This document shows, piece by piece, positions 48,103 to 56,121 of a stretch of DNA of 64,000 nucleotides. Origin of the DNA: Methylobacterium sp. J-070 (GTDB lineage: Bacteria; Pseudomonadota; Alphaproteobacteria; Rhizobiales; Beijerinckiaceae); the NCBI RefSeq assembly GCF_022829385.1, contig NZ_JAKSXX010000165.1:62001-126000 (forward strand), written 5' to 3'. The notes beneath the pieces are model-generated. The model was not told the DNA's origin. It saw nothing but the letters and a program-made list of their open reading frames with translations, and made no database searches. How positions within the stretch are numbered: the stretch's first letter is position 1; every line of letters begins with the position of its first letter. The translations under genes were made by a program, and so were the position numbers.

Positions 48103-49230
48103 CTACCCCCGCTTGCCGAGCCAGTCGGCGATGCCGGAGCCCAGCAGCTTCTGTGCCTTGCCGCCGACGAAGACGCCGACATGGCCGCCGGGCAGCCCGA
48201 GTTCGGTGTAATCGTCGGTGCCGATCCTGTCCTTGAGCGCCTGGGAGGTGGCGGGCGGGATGATGTGATCGTCCTGCGCGAAGACGTTCAGCACCGGGCA
48301 GGTGATAGCCTTGAGATCCACCGTCCGGCCGCCGAGCTCGAAGGTGCTCTGGATGAGCTTGTTGTCCTGGTAGAGGTCCTTGAGCCACTGCTTGGCCGCC
48401 TCGCCGGGATGGTCCGGGCGGTCGGCGATCCACTTCTCCATGCGCAGGAAGTTCAAAAACTTCTTCTTGTCATCGAGGGCGTCGAGCAGGTCGAGGTTGT
48501 ACTTTGTCATGGTCCGCATGGGCGTCATCATGGAGAAGACCGAGCCCATGAAGGCGCCGGGCAGGGAGCCCTGCGCGTCGATCAGCCGGTCGACATCCTC
48601 CGGCGTCAGAGACCGGGTCCAGACGTTGATGAAGCCGTGGCCGGCCCGGGCGTCCCGGGCGTCGGCGTGGAAGTCGATCGGCGTGATGGTCAGCACCATC
48701 GCGTTGACGGTCTCCGGGTAGAGCGCCGCGTAGCAGGTGGTGAAGACGCCGCCCTCGCAGATGCCGAGCAGGCTGATCCTATCGCGCGCGGCCGCCTCTT
48801 GGATGAAGGCGACGCATTCGGCGAGGTAGCCGTCGACGTAGTCGTCGATGCTGACGTAGCGGTCGGCCCGGCCCGGATTGCCCCAGTCGACCACGTAGAG
48901 GTCGAGGCCGAGGTTCAGGAGGTTGCGGACGAGGGAGCGGTCCTCCTGAAGGTCCGCCATCGTGTAGCGTCCGATCAGCCCGTAGACGATCAGCACCGGC
49001 GGCAGGCCCCGGCTCTCGGCCAACGGCCGGTAGCGGTAGAGCCGGACCTTGTCCTGGCTCCAGACCAGGTCCTTCGGCGTGGTGGCGATCTCGACGTCGG
49101 CGTCGCGCAACTCCGCGAACAGCTTGGCGCCGGCGCTGATGCGCTGGCCGAGGGTGCCGACCTCGGCCAGCATCTCGGCCGGCGTCAGGGCGATTGGCGA
49201 GGCCGCCTGAGGGATCTTCCGGTCAGCCAT
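48103..49230 (-). CDS. phaC: Class III polyhydroxyalkanoate synthase, PhaC subunit
   Basis: A 375-residue alpha/beta hydrolase-fold synthase. The lipase-like box is LLGICEGGVFTTCYA with nucleophile Cys158. DLYVVDWGNPGRADRYVSID is the PHA synthase signature, and the Asp and His are in VFAQDDHIIPPATS and LPGGHVGVFVGG. The short length and lack of an N-terminal domain mark class III (class I is near 580 residues). It polymerises hydroxyacyl-CoA on granules together with PhaE. Its ATG overlaps the phaE stop by 8 bp. Confidence 0.93.
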   Translation of the reverse strand: MADRKIPQAASPIALTPAEMLAEVGTLGQRISAGAKLFAELRDADVEIATTPKDLVWSQDKVRLYRYRPLAESRGLPPVLIVYGLIGRYTMADLQEDRSLVRNLLNLGLDLYVVDWGNPGRADRYVSIDDYVDGYLAECVAFIQEAAARDRISLLGICEGGVFTTCYAALYPETVNAMVLTITPIDFHADARDARAGHGFINVWTRSLTPEDVDRLIDAQGSLPGAFMGSVFSMMTPMRTMTKYNLDLLDALDDKKKFLNFLRMEKWIADRPDHPGEAAKQWLKDLYQDNKLIQSTFELGGRTVDLKAITCPVLNVFAQDDHIIPPATSQALKDRIGTDDYTELGLPGGHVGVFVGGKAQKLLGSGIADWLGKRG

Positions 49231-50053
49231 GGGCCTGCTCCCCGATGCGCGCGCCGTCCGCCCGCGCTCCCCTGGCCGCCGCGCGACGCTCGCGGCGCAG
49301 CGCCCGCACCTCCCGGCGCAGCTCGGTCAGGCTCTTGTGCACGTCGTCGAGTTCGGCCCGGGTCGGCTGGCCGTAGAAGTCCGACAGGAAGGCCGCCACG
49401 TCCTGCTGGGCCAGGCGCAGATCGGTCGAGGCGCGCAGCACGGACCGCTGCGAGGCCAGGAATGTGTCCGAGCGTTGGACCTCCAGCAGGACCGCGTTGG
49501 CGGTCTCGATCCAGCGGGTCATCATCTCCCGGGCGGAGGCGAAGCTCTCGCCGCGCTCGGCCCGGGCATTGGCCTCCTGGGCGAAGGTGCCGGCCGCCCG
49601 GGTCCAGGCCTCCAGCATCACGGCCTGGTGCTCGCTCTGCACCCGTCGGAGCGTCGCCCAGGCGGTGAACAGGGCCGCGTAGCGCCGCTCGGTCTGCCAC
49701 AGGTCGGCGAGCTGCGGGCCCTCGGCCATGCGGGTCAGCGCGGCGTCGAACTCGCCCGAGCCGCCGAGCCAGGCCTGGGGATCGAAGATCCGGGCGAGCA
49801 CCGCCCCGGCGGTGGGATCCGGCGCGCCGGGGCCGCCCTGCAGCGCATGCGCCAAGGTCTGGGAGAGGGCGGTGGCGGAGGTCCAGGCCTCCGTCAGCTT
49901 GGCCTGCGCACCGGCGAGGCCGGCGAGATCCGCCGCCGGGAAGGTCGGCCAGCCGAAATTGGGGACGGCCTGCCCGGCACCCGGCGTGAGGAAGCCCGCG
50001 CCGGCCCGGGTCCAGAACTCGCCCATCGCCCGGAACGCGTCGAACTGGTCCAT
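49223..50053 (-). CDS. phaE: Class III polyhydroxyalkanoate synthase, PhaE subunit
   Basis: A 276-residue, largely helical protein (WQTERRYAALFTAWATLRRV; SEHQAVMLEAWTRAAGTFAQ; SFASAREMMTRWIETANAVL). The C-terminal segment (RSVLRASTDLRLAQQDVAAF, FYGQPTRAELDDVHKSLTEL, then RREVRALRRERR) is the PhaE family core. PhaE has no catalytic residues but activates PhaC and sets complex assembly. Position upstream of, and overlapping, phaC confirms the call. The C-terminal ~30 residues are Arg/Ala-rich and could bind granule or DNA surfaces. Confidence 0.9.
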   Translation of the reverse strand: MDQFDAFRAMGEFWTRAGAGFLTPGAGQAVPNFGWPTFPAADLAGLAGAQAKLTEAWTSATALSQTLAHALQGGPGAPDPTAGAVLARIFDPQAWLGGSGEFDAALTRMAEGPQLADLWQTERRYAALFTAWATLRRVQSEHQAVMLEAWTRAAGTFAQEANARAERGESFASAREMMTRWIETANAVLLEVQRSDTFLASQRSVLRASTDLRLAQQDVAAFLSDFYGQPTRAELDDVHKSLTELRREVRALRRERRAAARGARADGARIGEQAHG

Positions 50054-50412
50054 GCTGGCGTTCCTCCCGACCTTTTCTGGCTCCGCGTTGCCGCGGAGCC
50101 CGTTGTCAGCTCACCGACTCGACCGCATGACCCGAATCCTTCCTCCCCGCCCTGCGGGGGAGGGTGGCCCCCGAAGGGGGTCGGGAGAGGGGCAGCGCGA
50201 CGGTACCCAACCGGGCTCTACCCGTCTCGATGGCGTCCGCCCCATTCTGAAACGTCGCTCCCCTCTCCCGACCCTCGCTGACACGAGGGCGTTCCTCACC
50301 CGCAGACGGGGGAGGGACGGCGCGCGTGGGTTGATTGTCGTTCTTGTCCTTCGATGTGTGGATCCGGTCGGGATGAGGTCGTTGTTGGGGCGCCCCCGGG
50401 TCGATCGACCGC
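50054..50412. other. Gap between the iron alcohol dehydrogenase and phaE genes, holding a repeat
   Basis: About 360 bp with no gene; 50141-50318 is the second copy of the intergenic repeat. The phaE promoter, if separate, would lie between 50054 and 50140, but none is clear. Confidence 0.5.
50141..50318. repeat. ~180-bp intergenic repeat, copy 2
   Basis: The block 50152-50199 matches 47884-47930 nearly base for base (CTGCGGGGGAGGGTGGCCCC onward). The remainder parallels copy 1 with an ACGTCGCTCCC stretch, a CCTCGCTGACACGAGG hairpin and a GC-rich closing block. Same orientation as copy 1. Confidence 0.7.
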
Positions 50413-51588
50413 TCACGCCGCCGGGCGCGTCTCCCCGAGGGCCTCGGCGTAGATCGCGAAGGCGTCGTCGTAGGTGACCTCGCGGGGGTTGTTCACGAGG
50501 AGCCGCGTCTGCTTCATCGCGTCGGAGGCCATCCGCTCCAGGTCCTGGCGGGCGACTCCGACCTCGGCGAGCGAAGCCGGCACCTTGCAGTCGCGGCAGA
50601 TGGCGTCGAGGCTCTCGACGAAGCGCTTGGCGGCTTGGGCCGGCGGCAGGCTCGCGGCGGCGGGATCGAGGATCGGCGCCAGCTCGGCGTAGAGCGCCTC
50701 CGCGTGGGAGAGGTTGAAGCGCATCACCCCCATCAGCACCAGGGCGTTCGAGAGCCCGTGCGGCACGTGGAAGATCGCGCCCACGGGGTAGGCCAGGGCG
50801 TGCACCGCCGCCACCGGTGCGTTGGCGAAGGCCATGCCGGCCAGCATCGAGCCGAGCAGCATGCCGGAACGGGCTTCGAGGTTCTTGCCGTCCGTGCAGG
50901 CGGTACGGATGTTGGCCGAGAGCAGCGCCAGCGCCTGCTTGGCGAGCTGGTCCGAGATTGGGTTCTTCTTGTTCTTGCTGGTGAAGGCCTCGATGGCGTG
51001 GACCATGGCGTCGATGCCGGTGGCCGCCGTGACGGCGGACGGCAGGCCGAGCGTCAGCTCGGGGTCGAGCACCGCCCAGTCGGGCAGGAGCTTCGGGGCG
51101 ACGACGCCCTTCTTCTCGGTGGTCGGTGTCGTGACGATCGAGATCGGCGTCACCTCGGAGCCGGTGCCGGCGGTGGTCGGCACGAGGATCAGCGGCAGCC
51201 GGTCGCCCTTGGCGAGGCCGACGCCGTAGATCGAATCGAGGGGCTCGTCGGACTTCGCCAGGTAAGCCACGAGCTTGGCGGTATCGAGCGCCGAGCCGCC
51301 GCCGATCGACAGGACGAGATCGGTCCCGAGCTCCCGGGCGCGCTTGGCCGCCGCCTCGATCACCGTGGAGGGCGGATCGGCGACCACGTCCTCGTAGACG
51401 TCGAGGGTGACGCCGGCTTCCGCCAGGGCGGTTTCGGCGGCCCGGGTCAGGCCGGCGCCGCGCACGCCCTTGTCGGTCACCAGCAGGACGCGCTTGGCCC
51501 CGAAGCTGCCGACGATCTCCGGCAGCTTCTTCGCGGCGCCCGCCTCGAACAGCACGTTCGGCGTGGTCTGGAAGGTGAACGGGTTCAT
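50413..51588 (-). CDS. Iron-containing alcohol dehydrogenase
   Basis: A 391-residue group III (Fe) ADH. The nucleotide-binding loop is LVLSIGGGSALDTAKLVAYL, followed by ILVPTTAGTGSEVTPISIVT. Metal ligands are Asp and His in GIDAMVHAIEAF and two His in AAVHALAYPVGAIFHVPHG. Family members reduce aldehydes such as succinate semialdehyde to 4-hydroxybutyrate, or act on 1,3-propanediol or lactaldehyde. Lying between a ThDP enzyme and PHA synthase genes, a role on a C4 or C3 hydroxyacid is plausible but unproven. It starts 44 bp after the ThDP-enzyme stop. Confidence 0.9.
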   Translation of the reverse strand: MNPFTFQTTPNVLFEAGAAKKLPEIVGSFGAKRVLLVTDKGVRGAGLTRAAETALAEAGVTLDVYEDVVADPPSTVIEAAAKRARELGTDLVLSIGGGSALDTAKLVAYLAKSDEPLDSIYGVGLAKGDRLPLILVPTTAGTGSEVTPISIVTTPTTEKKGVVAPKLLPDWAVLDPELTLGLPSAVTAATGIDAMVHAIEAFTSKNKKNPISDQLAKQALALLSANIRTACTDGKNLEARSGMLLGSMLAGMAFANAPVAAVHALAYPVGAIFHVPHGLSNALVLMGVMRFNLSHAEALYAELAPILDPAAASLPPAQAAKRFVESLDAICRDCKVPASLAEVGVARQDLERMASDAMKQTRLLVNNPREVTYDDAFAIYAEALGETRPAA

Positions 51589-51631
51589 CGCGCTGCCCTG
51601 TTGTCGTGCCGATCCGTCTGCGAGGCCGAAC

Positions 51632-53284
51632 TCACTCGGCGGGCTCGAAATCCTTCACCTTGGCCCGCAGCTCGTCGACGAGGACGCGGGTGTTCTCCGA
51701 GTAGTCGATCGGCACCGCCACGAGGTGGACGCCGCCCGCCGCGAAGGCCCGGTCCAGGGTCGGGACGAGGTCGTTGACCGCCTCGACCCGGTGGCCGGTC
51801 GCCCCGTACGACTTGGCGTAGAGCACGAAGTCCGGGTTGTTGAAGGTCATGCCGTAATCGGCGAATTTGTCGACCGCCTGCTTCCAGCGGATCATCCCGT
51901 AGGCCGAGTCGTCGAGCACCAGCACCACGAGGTTGAGCTTGAGCCGCACCGCGGTCTCCAGCTCCTGGCTGTTCATCATGAAGCCGCCGTCGCCGCACAC
52001 CGCCATGACGCGCCGCTTGGGATAAAGCATCGCCGCCATCATGGCCGAGGGCAGGCCCGCCCCCATCGTGGCCAGCGCATTGTCGAGGAGCAGCGTGTTG
52101 GCCACGTAGGTACGGTAGTTCCGGGCGAACCAGATCTTGTACATCCCGTTGTCGAGGCAGACGATCCCGTCCTCGGGGATCACCCGGCGCACGTCGCGCA
52201 CGAGGCGCTGCGGCGTCACCGGGAAGCGGTCCTCGCCGGCCCGGTCGGCGATGTGGCTGAGGATGTGCTCGCGCAGGTGCAGCAGCGCGCCGGCGTTGGG
52301 GAGCTTCCCGTCCAGCTTGTCTGCCAGCAGCTTGAGCGTCGGCCCGAGGTCGCCCACCACCTCGGCGTCGGGATAATAGACCTGCTCGACGTTGGCCGGC
52401 ATGTAGCTGATGTGCAGGACCTTCTGGTCGGCCTGGCCCATGAAGAACGGCGGCTTCTCGATCGTGTCGTGGCCGATCGCGATGATCAGGTCGGCCCGGT
52501 CGATCGCCTCGTGGACGTAGTCGCGCTCGGAGAGCGCCGCGGTGCCCATGTAGAGGTTGGTGCCGCTGGCGACGGTGCCCTTGCCCATCTGGGTGGTGAA
52601 GAACGGGATCTGGGTCCGCTGCACGAACCCGCCGAGCTCGCCGGTGGCCCGGGGGCGGCTGGCGGCGGCGCCCAGCATGATCAGCGGGCGCTTGGCCTTC
52701 AGGATCATCGCGGCGGCACGCTCGATGGCGGCCGGGTGGGCGACCGGGATGTCGATCGGGTGCGAAGGCACGAGGTTGGCCTCGGCCTCCTCGGCGGCGA
52801 TGTCCTCCGGCAGTTCCAGCAGCACCGGCCCGGGGCGCTCCTCGGTGGCGACCCGGAAGGCGTCGCGCACGATGGTGGGGATCGAGGAGGCGGACACGAT
52901 CTGCCGGGCCATCTTGGTGATCGGCTTCATCGAGCTGATCACGTCGACGATCTGGAACTTCGCCTGGCGCGAGGACAGGATGCCCTTCTGGCCGGTGATG
53001 ATGATCATCGGCATGGCGCCGAGATGCGCGTAGGCCGCGCCGGTGGAGAAGTTGAGCGCCCCCGGGCCCAGCGTCGAGAGGCAGACGCCCGGCTTGCCCG
53101 TCAGGCGCCCGTGGGTGGCCGCCATGAAGCTCGCCGCCTGCTCGTGCCGGGTCAGGACCAGCTCGATGGAGGAGTTGCGCAGGGATTCGACGACGTCGAG
53201 GTTCTCCTCTCCGGGAATGCCGAAGATGCGATCGACGCCCTCGTTCTCCAGCGCCGCGACGAGTAGATCTGAACCCTTGGGCAT
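51632..53284 (-). CDS. Thiamine-diphosphate enzyme of the acetolactate synthase large-subunit family
   Basis: A 550-residue ThDP enzyme. The N-terminal PYR domain begins with FGIPGEENLDVVESL and has the cofactor-activating Glu in LTRHEQAASFMAATHG. A central domain follows (PLIMLGAAASRPRATGELGG). The C-terminal PP domain has AVCGDGGFMMNSQELETAVR and the metal-binding LVVLVLDDSAYGMI. No regulatory subunit gene is nearby. Such stand-alone enzymes include catabolic acetolactate synthases and 2-oxoacid decarboxylases; substrate cannot be fixed by sight. It is first in the minus-strand run through the PHA genes. Confidence 0.85.
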   Translation of the reverse strand: MPKGSDLLVAALENEGVDRIFGIPGEENLDVVESLRNSSIELVLTRHEQAASFMAATHGRLTGKPGVCLSTLGPGALNFSTGAAYAHLGAMPMIIITGQKGILSSRQAKFQIVDVISSMKPITKMARQIVSASSIPTIVRDAFRVATEERPGPVLLELPEDIAAEEAEANLVPSHPIDIPVAHPAAIERAAAMILKAKRPLIMLGAAASRPRATGELGGFVQRTQIPFFTTQMGKGTVASGTNLYMGTAALSERDYVHEAIDRADLIIAIGHDTIEKPPFFMGQADQKVLHISYMPANVEQVYYPDAEVVGDLGPTLKLLADKLDGKLPNAGALLHLREHILSHIADRAGEDRFPVTPQRLVRDVRRVIPEDGIVCLDNGMYKIWFARNYRTYVANTLLLDNALATMGAGLPSAMMAAMLYPKRRVMAVCGDGGFMMNSQELETAVRLKLNLVVLVLDDSAYGMIRWKQAVDKFADYGMTFNNPDFVLYAKSYGATGHRVEAVNDLVPTLDRAFAAGGVHLVAVPIDYSENTRVLVDELRAKVKDFEPAE

Positions 53285-53551
53285 GCGAAGTCTCGCTGAT
53301 GCAACGGCGCGCCTGCGGCCCCCGGGCGCCTGCGGCCCGCTTGTCGCGAGGCTTCGAACAGCGCGGCCCGGGACGGAGGACGCCCTCCGTATATTCGGTT
53401 CGTTAGAGGGCTCGGCTGTAAAGCGGTCAAGGGCCGTTCGGGGTCAACAAGTCACAGAGCCGGGCCGATGCTAACGTATGGAAGTCGCTCCCCGATCTGG
53501 GACGAGGTCCGTACGGTCGCGCATCTGCCGCGGCCAGCGGATTGGAAATCG

Positions 53552-55036
53552 ATGGATCGGGCGGGAAGCGACAAGACTGCGTCGGCACAGGGCGAAACCG
53601 AGGCTCCGGCCGCGGACTCGGTGCTGGCACCCATCGCGGACTTCCCGCGGATCGATCTCCGCGTGGGCGTCGAATCCTGGGACAAGCGGCGCCACGCCGG
53701 CAAACGGTTGCGGGCCGAGGTGCCCCACGCATCCCAGGCCGAGCTGGCCTCCGATCCGGACCGTCCGGACCCGATCGCCCTGATCGAGGCGGCGCACCGG
53801 GGACGGCAGCCGCGCCTGATCCCGCTGCGGGTCGCCCGGATGGCGTCCTCGCCCTTCGCGTTCCTGCGCGGGGCCGCGCACGTCATGGCCTGGGACCTGT
53901 CGCGCGGGCCGCGCAGCGGCATCGACGTGGTGATGAACGGCGATGCCCATATCGACAATTTCGGCCTGTTCGGCACGCCCCAACGCGACATCGTGCTCGA
54001 CCTCAACGACTTCGACGAGGTGACCATCGGCCCGTGGGAATGGGACCTGAAACGCCTCGCGGCCGGCCTCGCGGTGGCGACCGCGGATGCGGGCGCGCCG
54101 GCGGGCGAGCGCCGCGCCGCGGTCATGGACGCGGTCTCCGGCTACCAGCACACGATGCGGCGCCTGGCGCCCCAGGGCTCCCTGGACGTCTGGTATCAGA
54201 CCACGCGGGCCGACGGGCCGCATATTGCCGGTCTCCGGATGGATTCGGAGGCCCGGGCCGTGGTGCGGCGAGCGGTGGACAAGGCGCGGCGCCGGAACAA
54301 CCGCAGCCTCCTCGCACAGGTGGCCGAGCGCCGCACCGACGGCAGCTGGCGCCTGCGGTCGGACCCGCCGATCCTGACGCCGGTGGACACGGAAACCCGC
54401 GAGGGCGTCGTCACCGGCCTGGAGCGCTACGCCGAGACCCTGCCGCGGGAGCGGCGCTTCATGCTCGACCGCTACCACGTGGTCGACGTGGCCCACCGCG
54501 TCGTCGGGATCGGCAGCGTCGGGACCCGGGCCTATCTGGCGCTCCTGTTCGGCAATTCCGACGCGGACGCCCTCTTCCTGCAGGTCAAGGAGGCCGTCCG
54601 CCCGGCGCACGCGCCGTACCTGCCGGGCATGCCGGCGCCCTATGCCGGACACGAGGGCGAACGCGTGATCTACGGCCAGCGCCTGCTTCAGGCGGTGGGC
54701 GACCCGCTGCTCGGCTGGACCAGCATCGCGGGCCGGCCGTTCTACGTGCGGCAGATGAAGAACCTGAAGGGGGCGCTCCCCCTGGCGCGGATGTCCGGCG
54801 CCTCGCTGCTGACCTTCTCGTACGCCTACGGGGCGCTCCTCGCCCGCGCCCATGCCCGGACCGGCGACGCGGCGGCGATCGCCGGCTATTGCGGCAGCGG
54901 CAAGCACCACGACCTGAGCGGCGCGATCGCCGACTGGGCGGCGGCCTACGCCGAGCGGAACGCGGCGGATTTCGCCCTGTTTCGCGCGGCGATCGCGAGC
55001 GGCCGGCTGGAGGCGGCGGACGATCCGTGCCTGTGA
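53552..55036 (+). CDS. DUF2252 family protein (kinase-like fold)
   Basis: A 494-residue protein. Family segments are RMASSPFAFLRGAAHVMAWD, MNGDAHIDNFGLFGTPQRDI and LDLNDFDEVTIGPWEWDLKR, which recall the catalytic loop and DFD-like motif of aminoglycoside phosphotransferase-type kinases. LFLQVKEAVRPAH and PFYVRQMKNLKGALPLARM follow. The DUF2252 substrate is unknown. An upstream GTG/ATG would add ~28 residues; 53552 is the more usual start. It stands alone, divergent from the ThDP enzyme gene and convergent with the LysR gene. Confidence 0.87.
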   Translation: MDRAGSDKTASAQGETEAPAADSVLAPIADFPRIDLRVGVESWDKRRHAGKRLRAEVPHASQAELASDPDRPDPIALIEAAHRGRQPRLIPLRVARMASSPFAFLRGAAHVMAWDLSRGPRSGIDVVMNGDAHIDNFGLFGTPQRDIVLDLNDFDEVTIGPWEWDLKRLAAGLAVATADAGAPAGERRAAVMDAVSGYQHTMRRLAPQGSLDVWYQTTRADGPHIAGLRMDSEARAVVRRAVDKARRRNNRSLLAQVAERRTDGSWRLRSDPPILTPVDTETREGVVTGLERYAETLPRERRFMLDRYHVVDVAHRVVGIGSVGTRAYLALLFGNSDADALFLQVKEAVRPAHAPYLPGMPAPYAGHEGERVIYGQRLLQAVGDPLLGWTSIAGRPFYVRQMKNLKGALPLARMSGASLLTFSYAYGALLARAHARTGDAAAIAGYCGSGKHHDLSGAIADWAAAYAERNAADFALFRAAIASGRLEAADDPCL

Positions 55037-55045
55037 CGCCGGCCG

Positions 55046-55984
55046 TCAGATGATGCCGGGCGCCGGCGGCTCGTGGGCGAGCCGCACCAGGAGATCCCGC
55101 AACCAGCGATGGGCCGGATCATGATCGTAGGAGGCGTGCCAGAGCATCGAGATGGGGACGTCGTCGAGATGCACCGGCACCGGGCTGACGCTGAGCGAGA
55201 GGGCGCTGGCGAAGGCATTGGCGAGCCGGGCATGCATCGTGGCGATCACCGGGGCCGCCCGGACCATGAAGGGGACGACGAGGAAGCGCGGGGTCGTCAC
55301 CGCCAGGACGCGCGCGCGGCCGATAAGCGCCAGCGCGTCGTCGACCACCCCGTGGGCGGTCTCGCGCAGGGACGTCAGGACGTGCGGGAACCGCAGGTAG
55401 TCGTCGAGCCCGATCGGCGGCTGCAGGCCGATCAGCGCGGCGTTGAACAGCACGACGTAGCTGTCCCGATAGAGCAGCCGCTGCTTGTGGTGGAGCTGGC
55501 CCTCGGAGAACAACCCGATGGCCAGATCGACCCGGTCGGCGTCGAGCTCGTCGAGGACCCGCGTGCGGTCGACGGAGCGCAGCAGCAGGCGGATGCCGGG
55601 CGCCTCCCGCCGGAGCTGCGCGATCAGCCGCGGGCCGAGCAGCGCCTCGACGCTGTCGGGCAGGCTCACCGTGAAGGTGCGCTCCAGGGTGGCCGGATCG
55701 AAGCGCTCCTCCCGGTGCACCAGCGCCTGCACCTGCCGGAGGGTGGCGCGCAGCGGCTCGACCATCTTGAGGGCGCGGGGCGTCGGCCGCATCCCATCCG
55801 GCGCCCGGGTCAGGAGCTCGTCGTCGAACAGGCGCCGCAAGCGGGCGAGGCTCGAACTCATCGCCGACTGGCCGATCCCGACCCGGGCCGCCGCCCGGGT
55901 GACGCTGCGCTCGTCGAGGAGCGCGTCGAGGGCGACCAGCAGATTCAGGTCGATGCGGCTGAGGTCGATATGGTCGATGGCCAC
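55046..55984 (-). CDS. LysR-family regulator (NodD-like)
   Basis: A 312-residue protein. The N-terminal wHTH is DLNLLVALDALLDERSVTRA, then AARVGIGQSAMSSSLARLRR and LFDDELLTRAPDGMRPTPRA, as in the NodD/NahR branch. An effector-binding domain of two lobes follows (FTVSLPDSVEALLGPRLIAQ; DRVDLAIGLFSEGQLHHKQR). The GTG at 55984 gives a normal length; a longer reading to 56050 is less likely. LysR genes often control a divergent neighbour, but here the flanking genes are convergent (DUF2252) or read the same way (GMC oxidoreductase), so the target is open. Confidence 0.9.
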   Translation of the reverse strand: MAIDHIDLSRIDLNLLVALDALLDERSVTRAAARVGIGQSAMSSSLARLRRLFDDELLTRAPDGMRPTPRALKMVEPLRATLRQVQALVHREERFDPATLERTFTVSLPDSVEALLGPRLIAQLRREAPGIRLLLRSVDRTRVLDELDADRVDLAIGLFSEGQLHHKQRLLYRDSYVVLFNAALIGLQPPIGLDDYLRFPHVLTSLRETAHGVVDDALALIGRARVLAVTTPRFLVVPFMVRAAPVIATMHARLANAFASALSLSVSPVPVHLDDVPISMLWHASYDHDPAHRWLRDLLVRLAHEPPAPGII

Positions 55985-56121
55985 GGCGGTCACGGTCGGT
56001 CGGTTTCGCCGCCGAGCTATAGCAACATCCACTCTGCCGAGGGCGAGCATGACGCCGCCGATCCGGCCCTCGCCCTCATCGCGAGGCGACCGCGGGGCGG
56101 ACGTCGCCGATCGAACCGAGG

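Noticed and set aside
46133..48433. Long open frames overlapping the CoA-transferase and phaC genes (also antisense frames across 45685-47958 and 48082-49668)
   Set aside because: GC bias keeps alternative frames open; their Arg/Gly/Pro-rich translations match no family, while the called frames do.
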